Of a stretch of 64,000 bases of DNA, positions 23,280 to 31,062 are shown piece after piece. The translations under genes and the position numbers were made by a program. The stretch's first letter is position 1; every line of letters starts with the position of its first letter. This DNA comes from Limiplasma sp034927815 (GTDB taxonomy: Bacteria; Bacillota; Clostridia; Christensenellales; Aristaeellaceae), in the NCBI GenBank assembly GCA_034927815.1, contig JAYFPK010000027.1, positions 13,395 to 77,394 of the forward strand. Reading direction: 5' to 3'. The notes below the pieces were generated by a model, which was given only the letters and a program-made list of their open reading frames with translations, was not told the DNA's origin and made no database searches.

Positions 23280-23987
23280 CTATACGATCCGCAAAAACTC
23301 CCGCATCATATAGCCGGTGACGCCTTCATAGCGCACCCGCCACCAGACGCCGTCCACATCCCCCAGCACGGTTACCTGCTGCCCCAAGGGCACCCGGCGC
23401 AGCACTACGCTCTCCTTGGTGGCGGAGCGGCGCAGATTCACGGTGCTGCCCGAGGGGGCGGTGGTGACGGCCACCTGGGGCGCGGGATCGGGACCGGGGT
23501 CCGGATCGGGCTCCGGATCAGGGCCGGGAACCGGCTCTTCCTCATACAGCACCGCCTTCAAATAACCCGCATGGCTCCAGGCGGACAACTTCGTATCCAC
23601 CCGGGCCACCGGCGGCGTGGCGTTGATGATCTGCAAGGGGTTCACGCTGGCCACCAGGCCGATGTGGTAAAAATCCTCCGGCAGGCTGGGGTTATAATAT
23701 TTGCCGCCGGGCTTGTACTCCGGCTTCAGGTTCTCGCCGGCAGCGCGGGTTTTGAAAATCGCCATGCCCGGGGTAAGCTGCGCCGTGCCGCTTACCCGCC
23801 TCACATCATGGCAATAGACCCGGGCAATCCGGTTGGAGCCATGGTAGATGGTGTGCTTATACTTCTGGTAAGCGAATACGAACGCGCCGGAGCAATCGAT
23901 CCCCCTGGGGCCGTTGCTTCCCGGAGAGGCATAGGGCCAGCCGATGATTTCGCGAAAGGCGGACACGATCTGCTGGACGGTGATCAT
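23280..23987 (-). CDS. NlpC/P60-type peptidoglycan hydrolase with SH3 domain, no signal peptide
   Basis: The 235-residue protein opens with an NlpC/P60-like domain: VSAFREIIGWPYASPGSNGP, the catalytic Cys in GIDCSGAFVFAYQ near residue 32, and the His in DFYHIGLVASV near 114. A Pro/Asp-rich linker (about 155-172, repeats of PDPEPDPDPG type) leads to a bacterial SH3 domain (TVNLRRSATKESVVLRRVPL, then VDGVWWRVRYEGVTGYM). It begins MITVQQIVSAFREIIGWPY with no signal peptide, a layout common in phage endolysins. It has its own AGGGAGG site. A lysin relic of a prophage or a toxin-like autolysin are alternatives. Confidence 0.82.
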   Translation of the reverse strand: MITVQQIVSAFREIIGWPYASPGSNGPRGIDCSGAFVFAYQKYKHTIYHGSNRIARVYCHDVRRVSGTAQLTPGMAIFKTRAAGENLKPEYKPGGKYYNPSLPEDFYHIGLVASVNPLQIINATPPVARVDTKLSAWSHAGYLKAVLYEEEPVPGPDPEPDPDPGPDPAPQVAVTTAPSGSTVNLRRSATKESVVLRRVPLGQQVTVLGDVDGVWWRVRYEGVTGYMMREFLRIV

Positions 23988-24102
23988 CGCGCTTCCTCCC
24001 TTCTGTGCAAGCTATGCACCTTCCAGCCTATGCCTGGGAAAGGGAAAGGGTGAGCGCCACAGCGGGACCGGGCCGGTATGCTCATGCCTCCGGGGCGGTG
24101 AA

Positions 24103-24140
24103 AAAACAGCGCGGGCGCTTTGACGCATCCGCGCTGTTTT
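24103..24140 (-). terminator. Terminator after the nrdI/membrane protein pair
   Basis: AAAACAGCGCGG (24103-24114) and CCGCGCTGTTTT (24129-24140) form a perfect stem. On the minus strand a six-U run follows the stem. Confidence 0.85.
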
Positions 24141-24160
24141 CCACGCCGGGGAGAGCGTAT

Positions 24161-24871
24161 CTATGAAAGCCTTAACAAATAGTAGGCGAGGGCGGCCAGG
24201 AAGAACGTGGTAAGCCCGACGTTGAAGCCCGCGCCGTTCAAATAGGGCCGCCCCACCTTCAGCCTTGCGCTCAGCAGCCCCGCCAAAGGGCTGATGACCA
24301 ACGGCGTGAGAAGGCAAAACAGAGGGGGAAAGGCGGTTTTTCCCAGCAGGATCAGCACGGTATACGCCACCCAGCCCAAGGCCGTGATGCCAATGGCGGC
24401 CCACCACGTGATATCCATCAGCAGCACATATTCGTTGACCAGCGCCTCCCCCGGCTTGCTGGGCGGGTTCCCCTGGCGGCGGTGCTCCAAAAGGCTCTTG
24501 CACAGCGTTCCCACGTAATAAAAGGCCACATGCGCAACCGGCGAGAGGCTAAAGCCTATCCCCAGCAAAACGGCGGCAACAGTGGCCCAAAGGGAAGGCT
24601 CCGCCAGGGAGTAAAGCGAAAACACGGAAAACAGCATCAAGGGAATGGAAAAATGGGCGATCAACGCGCCAAAGCGCAGGCGGGAAACCGGCCCCGAAAG
24701 CATCAGGACGGCCATTCTTTTGTTCCTGATCCCCGTGCCTTGAAGAAAGTCCCGGTACTTTTCCTCCTCCACCTCAAAGCCCACCAGAAAAATATCCCCC
24801 GTCAGCCAGCATAGTCCGCTGGCAAGGCCCGCGGCTAAGGACGCCAGTGTCCAGTCCATTGCCCATCCCAT
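24161..24871 (-). CDS. Multi-pass membrane protein (DUF6796-like)
   Basis: The 236-residue protein has about six to seven hydrophobic segments (for instance DWTLASLAAGLASGLCWLTG, AVLLGIGFSLSPVAHVAFYY, DITWWAAIGITALGWVAYTV) and a cytoplasmic stretch VEEEKYRDFLQGTGIRNKRM. I recall similar sequences grouped as DUF6796 in Clostridia, but cannot verify. The function is unknown. The start is either 24871 or 24859; the former lies four bases after the nrdI stop, suggesting cotranscription. A terminator follows. Confidence 0.78.
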   Translation of the reverse strand: MGWAMDWTLASLAAGLASGLCWLTGDIFLVGFEVEEEKYRDFLQGTGIRNKRMAVLMLSGPVSRLRFGALIAHFSIPLMLFSVFSLYSLAEPSLWATVAAVLLGIGFSLSPVAHVAFYYVGTLCKSLLEHRRQGNPPSKPGEALVNEYVLLMDITWWAAIGITALGWVAYTVLILLGKTAFPPLFCLLTPLVISPLAGLLSARLKVGRPYLNGAGFNVGLTTFFLAALAYYLLRLS

Positions 24872-24875
24872 CCCT

Positions 24876-25220
24876 TCATTTTTGAACCCACCCGGCCACA
24901 AGGCGGACATCCTCCCGGGTTCCTTCCCCCTGGATGTTTCGGATTACAGCAAGCCCGTAGCGGCTTTGGATTTTGGGCCCGGCTGCGCAATAAAACCGGC
25001 CAAAGCGTTTGCTGCCGTTGATTACAACCCCTGTGACCAGCTTGCCGTATTGCCGCAAAACGCTCTCCGTGGACTTGGGAATCTGCCCCAGCCCCGTATT
25101 TCTGGTCACCAGAATGCAGGATTCCCAAACGGGCTCCGATACGGGCTGGGACGGGTAGGGCAGCTTTTCCGCGAATGCTTTGCCTAGCCCGGTCCGGCTG
25201 TCATACACGATGCGCATCAT
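24876..25220 (-). CDS. NrdI-like flavodoxin
   Basis: The 114-residue product resembles NrdI, the flavodoxin that supplies oxidant to assemble the dimanganese cofactor of class Ib ribonucleotide reductase. The N-terminal FMN phosphate loop IVYDSRTGLGKAFAEKL, the loop ILVTRNTGLGQIPKST and INGSKRFGRFYCAAGPKI with the C-terminal GEGTREDV match that fold. No nrdE or nrdF lies nearby, so the partner is elsewhere or the flavodoxin serves another role. The start is ATG 25220 after GAAGAAGGTGT; the frame continues upstream but crosses the promoter and operator, so it is not coding there. Confidence 0.78.
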   Translation of the reverse strand: MMRIVYDSRTGLGKAFAEKLPYPSQPVSEPVWESCILVTRNTGLGQIPKSTESVLRQYGKLVTGVVINGSKRFGRFYCAAGPKIQSRYGLAVIRNIQGEGTREDVRLVAGWVQK

Positions 25221-25259
25221 ACACCTTCTTCCAAGCGTCTTTGATCCAGAGAAATCATA

Positions 25260-25306
25260 GTTAGCACAAGCTAACAAAAGTTTATCACAAATCCTAAAGA
25301 AAGCAA
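25260..25306 (-). promoter_or_regulatory. nrdI promoter with operator-like inverted repeat
   Basis: On the minus strand, -35 TTGCTT (25301-25306) and -10 TAAACT (25279-25284) are spaced by 16 bases. The perfect repeat GTTAGC-ACAA-GCTAAC (25260-25275) lies at the transcript start, a repressor position. Confidence 0.62.
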
Positions 25307-25437
25307 GAGCGTTGCGAATGGTTTGTACCGGGGCATTCCCCTCATCATAGCCGAAAGAAAATCTCATGGGTTTGACTCCGGCAAAAGCACGCGCCATTCT
25401 GAGGGGCGTCTTCGCTTCCTCCATTTTCATTTACCGT

Positions 25438-25482
25438 GTTATTAGCATGACTATAGTAATGCTATTAACGTGTTTTTGTCAA
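25438..25482. promoter_or_regulatory. Second inverted repeat in the nrdI-XRE divergent region
   Basis: GTTATTAGCAT (25438-25448) and ATGCTATTAAC (25459-25469) are complementary except for one position, with a 10-base spacer. They cover a minus-strand promoter, -35 TTGACA (25477-25482) and -10 TACTAT (25453-25458), spacer 18. The TTAGC half-sites match those of the repeat at 25260, suggesting one regulator binds both. Confidence 0.6.
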
Positions 25483-25523
25483 TACTACCATCCCCTACAC
25501 TCATGCTGATAGGTGGTGTTAAG

Positions 25524-25865
25524 TTGAAAACCAAAAAAGAAATCAATGTTGAAATAGGCGGCAGGATCAAAAAAGCCAGGGAAGCAGTCGGGCTGACCCA
25601 GGACCGTTTTGCGGAATTGGTGGGAATGGGAAGCAAGAATATATCTTCCATAGAACGGGGTATGGTGGGTATCTCCCTATCTTCCATGCAAAAAATCTGT
25701 CAGGTGCTTTCCGTTTCCAGCGACAGCCTCCTGTTCGGCTACCAAGTGAAAAACGACGCCCAGGCTTTGGCCTCGCGCCTGGGGCGGCTTTCCCCAGAGC
25801 AATTCCATATTGTCAGCAACATTGTGAACAATCTCCTGGAGGCCTTCGCCCTCCCCGGCAAGTAG
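25524..25865 (+). CDS. XRE family transcriptional regulator
   Basis: The 113-residue protein begins MKTKKEINVEIGGRIKKARE and carries a standard XRE helix-turn-helix at about 8-65 (GLTQDRFAELVGMGSKNISS and ERGMVGISLSSMQKICQVLS), followed by a short helical tail LGRLSPEQFHIVSNIVNNLL. The start is TTG at 25524, supported by AGGTGG seven bases before; an in-frame ATG at 25503 has no ribosome site. It is divergent from nrdI and probably binds the shared TTAGC repeats between them. What it senses is unknown. Confidence 0.85.
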   Translation: MKTKKEINVEIGGRIKKAREAVGLTQDRFAELVGMGSKNISSIERGMVGISLSSMQKICQVLSVSSDSLLFGYQVKNDAQALASRLGRLSPEQFHIVSNIVNNLLEAFALPGK

Positions 25866-25878
25866 AGCCCCGCACAAA

Positions 25879-25913
25879 AACCCCCGGCCGTGGCAAAAGC
25901 CGGGCCGGGGGTT
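25879..25913 (+). terminator. Terminator after the XRE gene
   Basis: AACCCCCGGCC (25879-25889) and GGCCGGGGGTT (25903-25913) form an 11-bp perfect stem shortly after the stop codon. It may serve both strands. Confidence 0.8.
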
Positions 25914-25964
25914 CCTTTGGATACCGGTATGGGGCAACGGGACCGAAGGTGTGGCAAAAGCGGG

Positions 25965-26129
25965 CTACAGATCGTCCGCGTCCTGCTCCGGCTCTTCGCC
26001 GTCCGCGGCGGTGCCGGTGTAGCTGCCCAGGATGTCGCTGTGCTCCTCGTCCGCCATGCGGGCCAAATCGCACAGCCTCTGCGGATCGGGATGCAGGAGC
26101 CGTCTCCTGCGCCCTTTTCCCTGGTTCAT
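25965..26129 (-). CDS. Small 54-residue protein with conserved acidic tail
   Basis: The minus strand encodes MNQGKGRRRRLLHPDPQRLC, then a helical centre DLARMADEEH and the tail SDILGSYTGTAADGEEPEQD followed by ADDL. AAGGAGGG lies seven bases before the ATG at 26129, an excellent start. The GSYTGT...QDADDL ending resembles small uncharacterised proteins I have seen in Clostridia, where a GSYTG-P-QDADDL tail recurs; this is memory, not a search. The basic head and acidic tail are clear. It follows the TM2 gene on the same strand after 66 bases. The function is unknown. Confidence 0.7.
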   Translation of the reverse strand: MNQGKGRRRRLLHPDPQRLCDLARMADEEHSDILGSYTGTAADGEEPEQDADDL

Positions 26130-26195
26130 TGGCTTTCCCTCCTTCAGGACCTAGTGTGGTCCTGGGAGGGGCGGGCTATGCGCGGCCTGGATCGC

Positions 26196-26423
26196 TTATG
26201 GATTGCTTTTCGTGGCGGCTTGATCCTCCACATACCCAGACCCATTGGCAGGCTGCAATGAGCCTGTGGAAACCATCACCAGATCAATAATCCACCAAAT
26301 ACCCAATCCGCCAGCAGTGAGAAGCTTTACAATACCTAGCCCAATATAACCCAAATAGAAGCGGTCAATGCCTAAGGGGCCTAAGAACGCAGAAAACAAA
26401 ATAGCGATGAGCTTATATTTCAC
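26196..26423 (-). CDS. TM2 domain-containing membrane protein
   Basis: The 75-residue protein has two membrane segments joined by the TM2 signature: KLIAILFSAFLGPLGIDRFY with LGYIGLGIVKLLTAGGLGIW and WIIDLVMV. The DRFYLG and WWIIDL blocks are the family hallmarks. The role of TM2 proteins in bacteria is largely unknown. The ATG overlaps the stop of the GtrA-like gene by four bases, so the two are translationally coupled. The C-terminal 20 residues are polar and variable. Confidence 0.88.
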   Translation of the reverse strand: MKYKLIAILFSAFLGPLGIDRFYLGYIGLGIVKLLTAGGLGIWWIIDLVMVSTGSLQPANGSGYVEDQAATKSNP

Positions 26424-26899
26424 CCTTCCCGGTGCTTCTCCTTGGCCCGGCGGGCCACGTCGTTGGTGTCTATGCTCTTGCGGTACACCACAAAGCGCTG
26501 GTACAAAAATTCCGTGACGAAGTTCACCAGCATGGTGCAGATCAACACCAGATCCTCATTGGCCCCGCCTTGGGTGAGCACATGGCCGATCCAGGTGGAC
26601 AGCGGGGTAAAGACCAGGTAAAACAGGAACACCAGCGTCATGGCCCTGGGGATGTTCATGTCGCTGCGGAAGGTGTAGCGGCGGTTGAAGGTGAAGTTCC
26701 ACAGCACGCTCAGCACCAAGGCCACCCCGTAGGCCAGCCAGTAGGGCCAGTGCAGCGCCTTGGAGAACAGCTCGAAGCTCCCCAGCTGGATGATCCCCGC
26801 CGAGGCGGAAAACAGCGTGAATTTCAGGGCCTGCCAGCCGGAGCCCGAGCCCTTCTCTTGAGCGTTTTGAGCCGCTTCCTCTTGGTTTTTCCCGTTCAT
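26420..26899 (-). CDS. GtrA-like family membrane protein
   Basis: The 159-residue protein has four predicted membrane helices and the GtrA/DPMS-type pattern: FTLFSASAGIIQLGSFELFS, YWLAYGVALVLSVLWNFTFN, RRYTF near residue 72, and TMLVNFVTEFLYQRFVVYRK at the end. GtrA proteins are thought to flip polyprenyl-linked sugars or assist glycosyltransferases in wall polymer decoration. No glycosyltransferase lies next to it here. The start at 26899 follows AAGGA. It heads a small operon with the TM2 protein and the 54-residue protein. Confidence 0.88.
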   Translation of the reverse strand: MNGKNQEEAAQNAQEKGSGSGWQALKFTLFSASAGIIQLGSFELFSKALHWPYWLAYGVALVLSVLWNFTFNRRYTFRSDMNIPRAMTLVFLFYLVFTPLSTWIGHVLTQGGANEDLVLICTMLVNFVTEFLYQRFVVYRKSIDTNDVARRAKEKHREG

Positions 26900-27101
26900 T
26901 GGCTTGTCCTTCTTTCATGATGGCAATCAATTTTTTGGAAGGCCGGGGAAACCCCGATGCCCTTACTATAATCAATGCATAGTTAGAGTTTCTCTTCCCT
27001 TTTCCTTCTCCGCTGAAAACTTCCCCGGCGTCCCCCTTCGGGATGCGTCTCTATAATTATCACATTTCAGTAAATTTTTATCGAATTACAATAAAAATAG
27101 A

Positions 27102-27132
27102 TTGACAATCCTCTTAAAATCCCTGATACTAT
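27102..27132 (+). promoter_or_regulatory. Promoter of the DUF2975-XRE pair
   Basis: The -35 TTGACA (27102-27107) is followed by GATACT (27125-27130, spacer 17) or TACTAT (27127-27132, spacer 19). It sits in an AT-rich gap of 260 bases between divergent genes. The remaining part of that gap shows no further recognisable feature. Confidence 0.65.
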
Positions 27133-27159
27133 GAATAAAAGATCAAGGGAGGGTTCTGT

Positions 27160-27639
27160 ATGTCGTCTAAAATGGTCTGCTGGTGTGTCCGCGCGGCCGT
27201 CATCATGATGGCCCTGTGCGGCCTTCTTCTCTGCGGGTTTTTACTGCCCCTGAACGGCTATACGACCCTTAGGGATCACCCCCAGGACGCCCACTTTGTC
27301 TGGTCGTGGCTGGGGTTGCTTTGGGGCGTTTCGCTTCCCTGTTTTGCCGTCCTCGTGTACGCCTGGAAGGTATCCACCGCCATCAAGGCAGATCAGGTGT
27401 TTACCACGCAAACGGCAAAATGGATCAAGTCCGCCGCGTTGATGTTGTTTGCCGCCGTTGGCCTGCTGGCGGTAGGGAACGTGGTGCTGGCGCTTTTGGG
27501 GTTAAGCGGGCCGCCGGCCATCGTGCCGTCCTTTTTTATCATTATATTCGGGTCCGCCCTGGCGGCCTTTGCGGCGGTGCTGTCGCGCTATGTAGCCAAG
27601 GCGGCGGTTCTGCGCGAGGATAGCGAGGGAACCGTATGA
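27160..27639 (+). CDS. DUF2975 family membrane protein
   Basis: The 159-residue protein has four hydrophobic segments (VIMMALCGLLLCGFLLPLNG; LLWGVSLPCFAVLVYAW; SAALMLFAAVGLLAVGNVVL; FIIIFGSALAAFAAVLSRYV) and the polar loop VSTAIKADQVFTTQTAKWIK characteristic of DUF2975. Such genes are regularly paired with a YozG-type XRE regulator, which is exactly the arrangement here with a four-base ATGA overlap. The function is unknown; a membrane stress or signalling role is often supposed. Confidence 0.85.
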   Translation: MSSKMVCWCVRAAVIMMALCGLLLCGFLLPLNGYTTLRDHPQDAHFVWSWLGLLWGVSLPCFAVLVYAWKVSTAIKADQVFTTQTAKWIKSAALMLFAAVGLLAVGNVVLALLGLSGPPAIVPSFFIIIFGSALAAFAAVLSRYVAKAAVLREDSEGTV

Positions 27640-27890
27640 TTGTGATCAATGTGGATGTGATGCTGGCCAAGCGAAAGATGAGCGTGACCGAGCTCAGCGA
27701 GCGCGTGGGCCTCACCATGGCCAACGTATCCTTGCTGAAAAACGGAAGGGTGAAGGCCATCCGGCTCTCCACCCTGGATAAGCTGTGCGAAGTGCTGGGA
27801 TGCCAGCCGGGGGACCTTTTGGAATACAGGGCCGAAGAACCGGGCATAACCCCTGGAAAGAACAAGGAAAGCCTCCCGGGTCCGGCTTAG
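27636..27890 (+). CDS. YozG-type XRE family regulator
   Basis: The 84-residue protein is almost only a helix-turn-helix: MIVINVDVMLAKRKMSVTEL, SERVGLTMANVSLLKNGRVK, IRLSTLDKLCEVLGCQPGDL. This matches small YozG-like regulators. It overlaps DUF2975 by four bases and likely controls that pair. Its stop codon overlaps the stop of metH on the other strand (convergent genes), leaving no room for a terminator between them. Confidence 0.88.
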   Translation: MIVINVDVMLAKRKMSVTELSERVGLTMANVSLLKNGRVKAIRLSTLDKLCEVLGCQPGDLLEYRAEEPGITPGKNKESLPGPA

Positions 27891-30373
27891 CCCGCCTGGA
27901 CATCCGCCCCGCCGCAAAACCGCTCCGCCAGCCGCACCGCGGACATGGCGTCCTTGCCGTAGCCGTCCGCGCCGATCCGGGCGGCATACTCCTGGGTCAG
28001 CACCGCGCCACCCACCATCACCTTCACCTGGGGGGCCTCCTTTTTCAGCAGCGCAATGGTTTCCTCCATGGCGGGCACAGTGGTGGTCATCAAAGCGGAT
28101 AGGCCCACAAGCCCCGCCCCGCTCTCCCGCACGGCCTGAAGCACCCGCTGGGGGGATACGTCCCGGCCTAGGTCCAGCACGGCATAGCCGTAGTTTTGCA
28201 GCAGTACCTTCACAATGTTCTTCCCAATATCGTGCACATCCCCCTGGACCGTCGCCAGAACGATCTTTTTGCCCTCCTGGGCGGGACCTTGGGGAAGCCG
28301 TGCCCGGATCTCCTCAAAGGCGGCCTGGGCCGCCTGGGCGCTTTGCAAAAGCTGGGGCAGAAACAGCTTGCCCTCCTCATAGCGCTGCCCCGCCTGGGAA
28401 AGGGCGGGCATCACGCAGCGCTCCACCAATTCCAGGGGGGACGCGCCCCCCTCCAGTTCAGCCTTTACCAGCCGGGCCGCTTCCGATACAAGCCCCCGCA
28501 AAATGGCCTGGGCAGCGGGGTCCAGGGCCTGGCCCTCCCCTTGGGAGGCAGCGCCTCCCTCTCCGGGGGGGCTTTGGGCCGGGGCGGCGCTTGGGGCCTG
28601 CCCCTTGGACAAAAGCGCCGGGGCGCTCTCCCCGCCATAGGCCGCCAGGTAGCGGGCAAAGCCCTCGTCCCGCCCGCTAAGGGCCGCCGCCGCGTCCAAC
28701 AGCGTCCGCACCACAGGCTCCAGGGGGTTCAAGATGGCGGCGGTAAGGCCCTGGCCCACGGCCATGGCGGTGAAGGCGGCGGTGAGCAAGGGCCGCTGGG
28801 GCAAGCCAAAGCTCACGTTGCTGATCCCCAGCACCGTCTTCGCCCCCAGCTCCTCCCGAAGCCGCCGCAGGGTTTCCAAGGTGACGCCGGGAGCCCGGGG
28901 ATCGCTGGAGGCGGTCAAGGTCAGGGCGTCAAAGAGGATTTCCCTTGGAGGGATGCCATAGCGCTCCGCCTGGCGGATGATCCTCCGGGCCACGTCCAGC
29001 CGCCCTTCCACGGTTTCCGGGATTCCGTCATCGTCCAGCAGCAACGCCACCAGCGCCCCGCCGTATTTTTGCGCCAAGGGCAGTATCTCATCCAGGATCT
29101 TTTGCTTCCCGCTGACGCTGTTGATCAGCGGCTTGCCCCCGTACACCCGCAAAGCGGTTTCCATGGCGGCGGGATTGGCGGTATCGATCTGCAAGGGCAG
29201 CTCACACACGGTCTGAATGGCCGTTACCGCTTCCCGGAGGACCTGGGCCTCGTCCAGCTCCGGCAGGCCCACGTTCACATCCAGCACATCCGCCCCGGCC
29301 TCGGCCTGGGCCACGGCCTCCCGCAGGAGAAAGTCCATGTCCCCCTCCCGCAGGGCTTGCTTCATCCGGGGCTTGCCGGTGGGGTTGATCCGCTCCCCGA
29401 TGAGCACGGGCTTCCCCTCCCCCAAAGCCAAGGAGGCGGAACGCCCTGAAATCACGCAGGCATCCTGCGCTTGCCGGGGCAAGGGGGCAAACTCCCTCAC
29501 CCGCCCGGTCATGGCGGACAGATGGGCGGGGGTGGTGCCGCAGCAGCCCCCCAGGCCCCAGGCTCCCAGCTTTGCGATCTCCAGCATCTCCAGGCCAAAG
29601 TCCTCCGCCGTGGTGGGATAGGTGGTTACCCCCTCCACCACCACCGGCAAGCTGGCGTTGGGGCTGATGAACACGGGCTTTTCGCACCAGGCCAGCAGCT
29701 CCCGGGCGTTGTCCATCAGCGCCCGGGGCCCCAGGCCGCAGTTCAGCCCCACCGCGTCCACCCTCAGGCCGCAGAGCATGGCGGCGGTTCCCCGGATGTC
29801 CGCCCCGGTGAGCAGCCGCCCGTTCTGGTCAAAGGTCAGGCTGCAAAAAAGCGGGACCTGGGTATGGGCGGCCTCCATGGCCTCCTTGGCCCCCAGCACC
29901 GCGGCCTTGACCTCCAAAAGATCCGTCATGGTTTCGATGAGGATCAGATCGGCCCCGGCCTCCAGGGCGGCCAAAGCGGCCTCCCGGAACTGGCTTGCCG
30001 CCTCCTCAAAGGGCATGTCCCCATAGGGTTGCAAAAGCCGCCCCAGGCTGCCCATATCCGCCGCAGCCCAGCCATGCCCCGCCTCCCGGACAGCCTCCCG
30101 GGCAAGCCTCACCCCGGCGGCCATCAGGGCCGGGGCCTCCTCCCCCAGGTGCTCCCGGCTGGCCCCGAAGGTGTTGGCGGTGACGATGTCGCATCCCGCC
30201 GCCAGATACGCCCTGTGGACCTCCCGGATGGCCTCCGGCCGGGAAAGGTTCCACCGTTCCGGCGGCTCCCCGCCCGCAAGGCCCCTGGCCTGGAGCATGG
30301 TCCCCATGGCTCCGTCAAAAAACACCAGCCGCTTTCCCCATAGCTCACAAAGGGCTTTTCCCCGCTCGTTCAT
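27887..30373 (-). CDS. metH: Methionine synthase, B12-dependent (without reactivation domain)
   Basis: The 828-residue enzyme transfers the methyl group of methyltetrahydrofolate via cobalamin to homocysteine. Domains in order are the homocysteine-binding barrel (1-300, zinc Cys in VGLNCGLG and GGCCGTTPAHLS), the pterin-binding barrel (about 310-590, INPTGKPRMKQALREGDMD and VLGISNVSFGLPQRPL), a Pro/Ala/Gly-rich linker, a helical cap and the B12 domain with the base-on motif DVHDIGKNIV near residue 730. The SAM-binding reactivation domain of long MetH is absent and provided by the separate gene just upstream. ATG 30373 follows GGAGGAAGAAGC and overlaps that gene by four bases. Confidence 0.95.
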   Translation of the reverse strand: MNERGKALCELWGKRLVFFDGAMGTMLQARGLAGGEPPERWNLSRPEAIREVHRAYLAAGCDIVTANTFGASREHLGEEAPALMAAGVRLAREAVREAGHGWAAADMGSLGRLLQPYGDMPFEEAASQFREAALAALEAGADLILIETMTDLLEVKAAVLGAKEAMEAAHTQVPLFCSLTFDQNGRLLTGADIRGTAAMLCGLRVDAVGLNCGLGPRALMDNARELLAWCEKPVFISPNASLPVVVEGVTTYPTTAEDFGLEMLEIAKLGAWGLGGCCGTTPAHLSAMTGRVREFAPLPRQAQDACVISGRSASLALGEGKPVLIGERINPTGKPRMKQALREGDMDFLLREAVAQAEAGADVLDVNVGLPELDEAQVLREAVTAIQTVCELPLQIDTANPAAMETALRVYGGKPLINSVSGKQKILDEILPLAQKYGGALVALLLDDDGIPETVEGRLDVARRIIRQAERYGIPPREILFDALTLTASSDPRAPGVTLETLRRLREELGAKTVLGISNVSFGLPQRPLLTAAFTAMAVGQGLTAAILNPLEPVVRTLLDAAAALSGRDEGFARYLAAYGGESAPALLSKGQAPSAAPAQSPPGEGGAASQGEGQALDPAAQAILRGLVSEAARLVKAELEGGASPLELVERCVMPALSQAGQRYEEGKLFLPQLLQSAQAAQAAFEEIRARLPQGPAQEGKKIVLATVQGDVHDIGKNIVKVLLQNYGYAVLDLGRDVSPQRVLQAVRESGAGLVGLSALMTTTVPAMEETIALLKKEAPQVKVMVGGAVLTQEYAARIGADGYGKDAMSAVRLAERFCGGADVQAG

Positions 30374-31062
30374 GCTTCTTCCTCCCGAAAGGGACAGTCG
30401 TATTTTTCGCACCCGCCGCAGCCCAGAGGGCAGGCGGCGGCCCCTTGCCTGGTGATTCCCATCACCGCGCTGACGCTTTTCTCCGGCACCATAAGATTTC
30501 CCTGGGTCAGGCGCACCCCCAGGGCCCCCGCGCCGCACAGGGCCAGCAGGCCAGGCTGCAGGGTCAGAGGAACGTCCCCGTAGCCGGGGCTGAACCGGGG
30601 CGTCAAAAACTCCCCCTTTGCCCCCAGCCGCTCCCCCTCCCGGCGGAGCATGCGGTCCATGGACACCTCGATCAGGGCGGAGCCGCAGGCCCCCAAGGCC
30701 GCAGCCAGAGCCGGGTCCGTTACCATCAGCCGCCGGATGGCAAGGTCCAGCCCCATGCCCAAAGTCGCCAAGAGGGCATAGCCCTCGACGCAGCCCTTCA
30801 GCAGGCAGGCCAGGTGGCGGCTGGCGAGCTTGGGCAGGGGACCAAAGGCCACCATAGCCTCATGACCCTCCCCGCCCGGCTCCACCTGTACCGGGCAGCG
30901 GACCAGGCGGTACTTGAACGCCGCTGTTTCCAGGGCCAGGGCATAGGCCCTCTCCAGCAGGGCCTCCATGCCGGTGTCCGGCTCCCGCCATTTTTGGCCT
31001 TTCAGGCCCAGGTACCGGGCGGCCATTTTCAGGGCCCTGGCCTTTTCCTCCCCGCCGCTCAT
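30370..31062 (-). CDS. B12-dependent methionine synthase reactivation-domain protein
   Basis: This 230-residue protein corresponds to the C-terminal SAM-binding activation domain of MetH as a stand-alone subunit. Typical features are EVSMDRMLRREGERLGAKG, TPRFSPGYGDVPLTLQPGLL, LTQGNLMVPEKSVSAVMGIT and a Cys-rich end CPLGCGGCEKYDCPF. It would donate methyl from SAM to reduce inactive cob(II)alamin in MetH. ATG 31062 overlaps the metF stop by four bases, and its own stop overlaps the metH start by four bases. Upstream in-frame codons belong to metF in another phase. Confidence 0.9.
   Translation of the reverse strand: MSGGEEKARALKMAARYLGLKGQKWREPDTGMEALLERAYALALETAAFKYRLVRCPVQVEPGGEGHEAMVAFGPLPKLASRHLACLLKGCVEGYALLATLGMGLDLAIRRLMVTDPALAAALGACGSALIEVSMDRMLRREGERLGAKGEFLTPRFSPGYGDVPLTLQPGLLALCGAGALGVRLTQGNLMVPEKSVSAVMGITRQGAAACPLGCGGCEKYDCPFREEEA

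Noticed and set aside
25221..25430. In-frame extension of the NrdI-like protein upstream to 25430
   Set aside because: It crosses the promoter and inverted repeat and shows no similarity; the start after GAAGAAGG at 25220 fits the fold.
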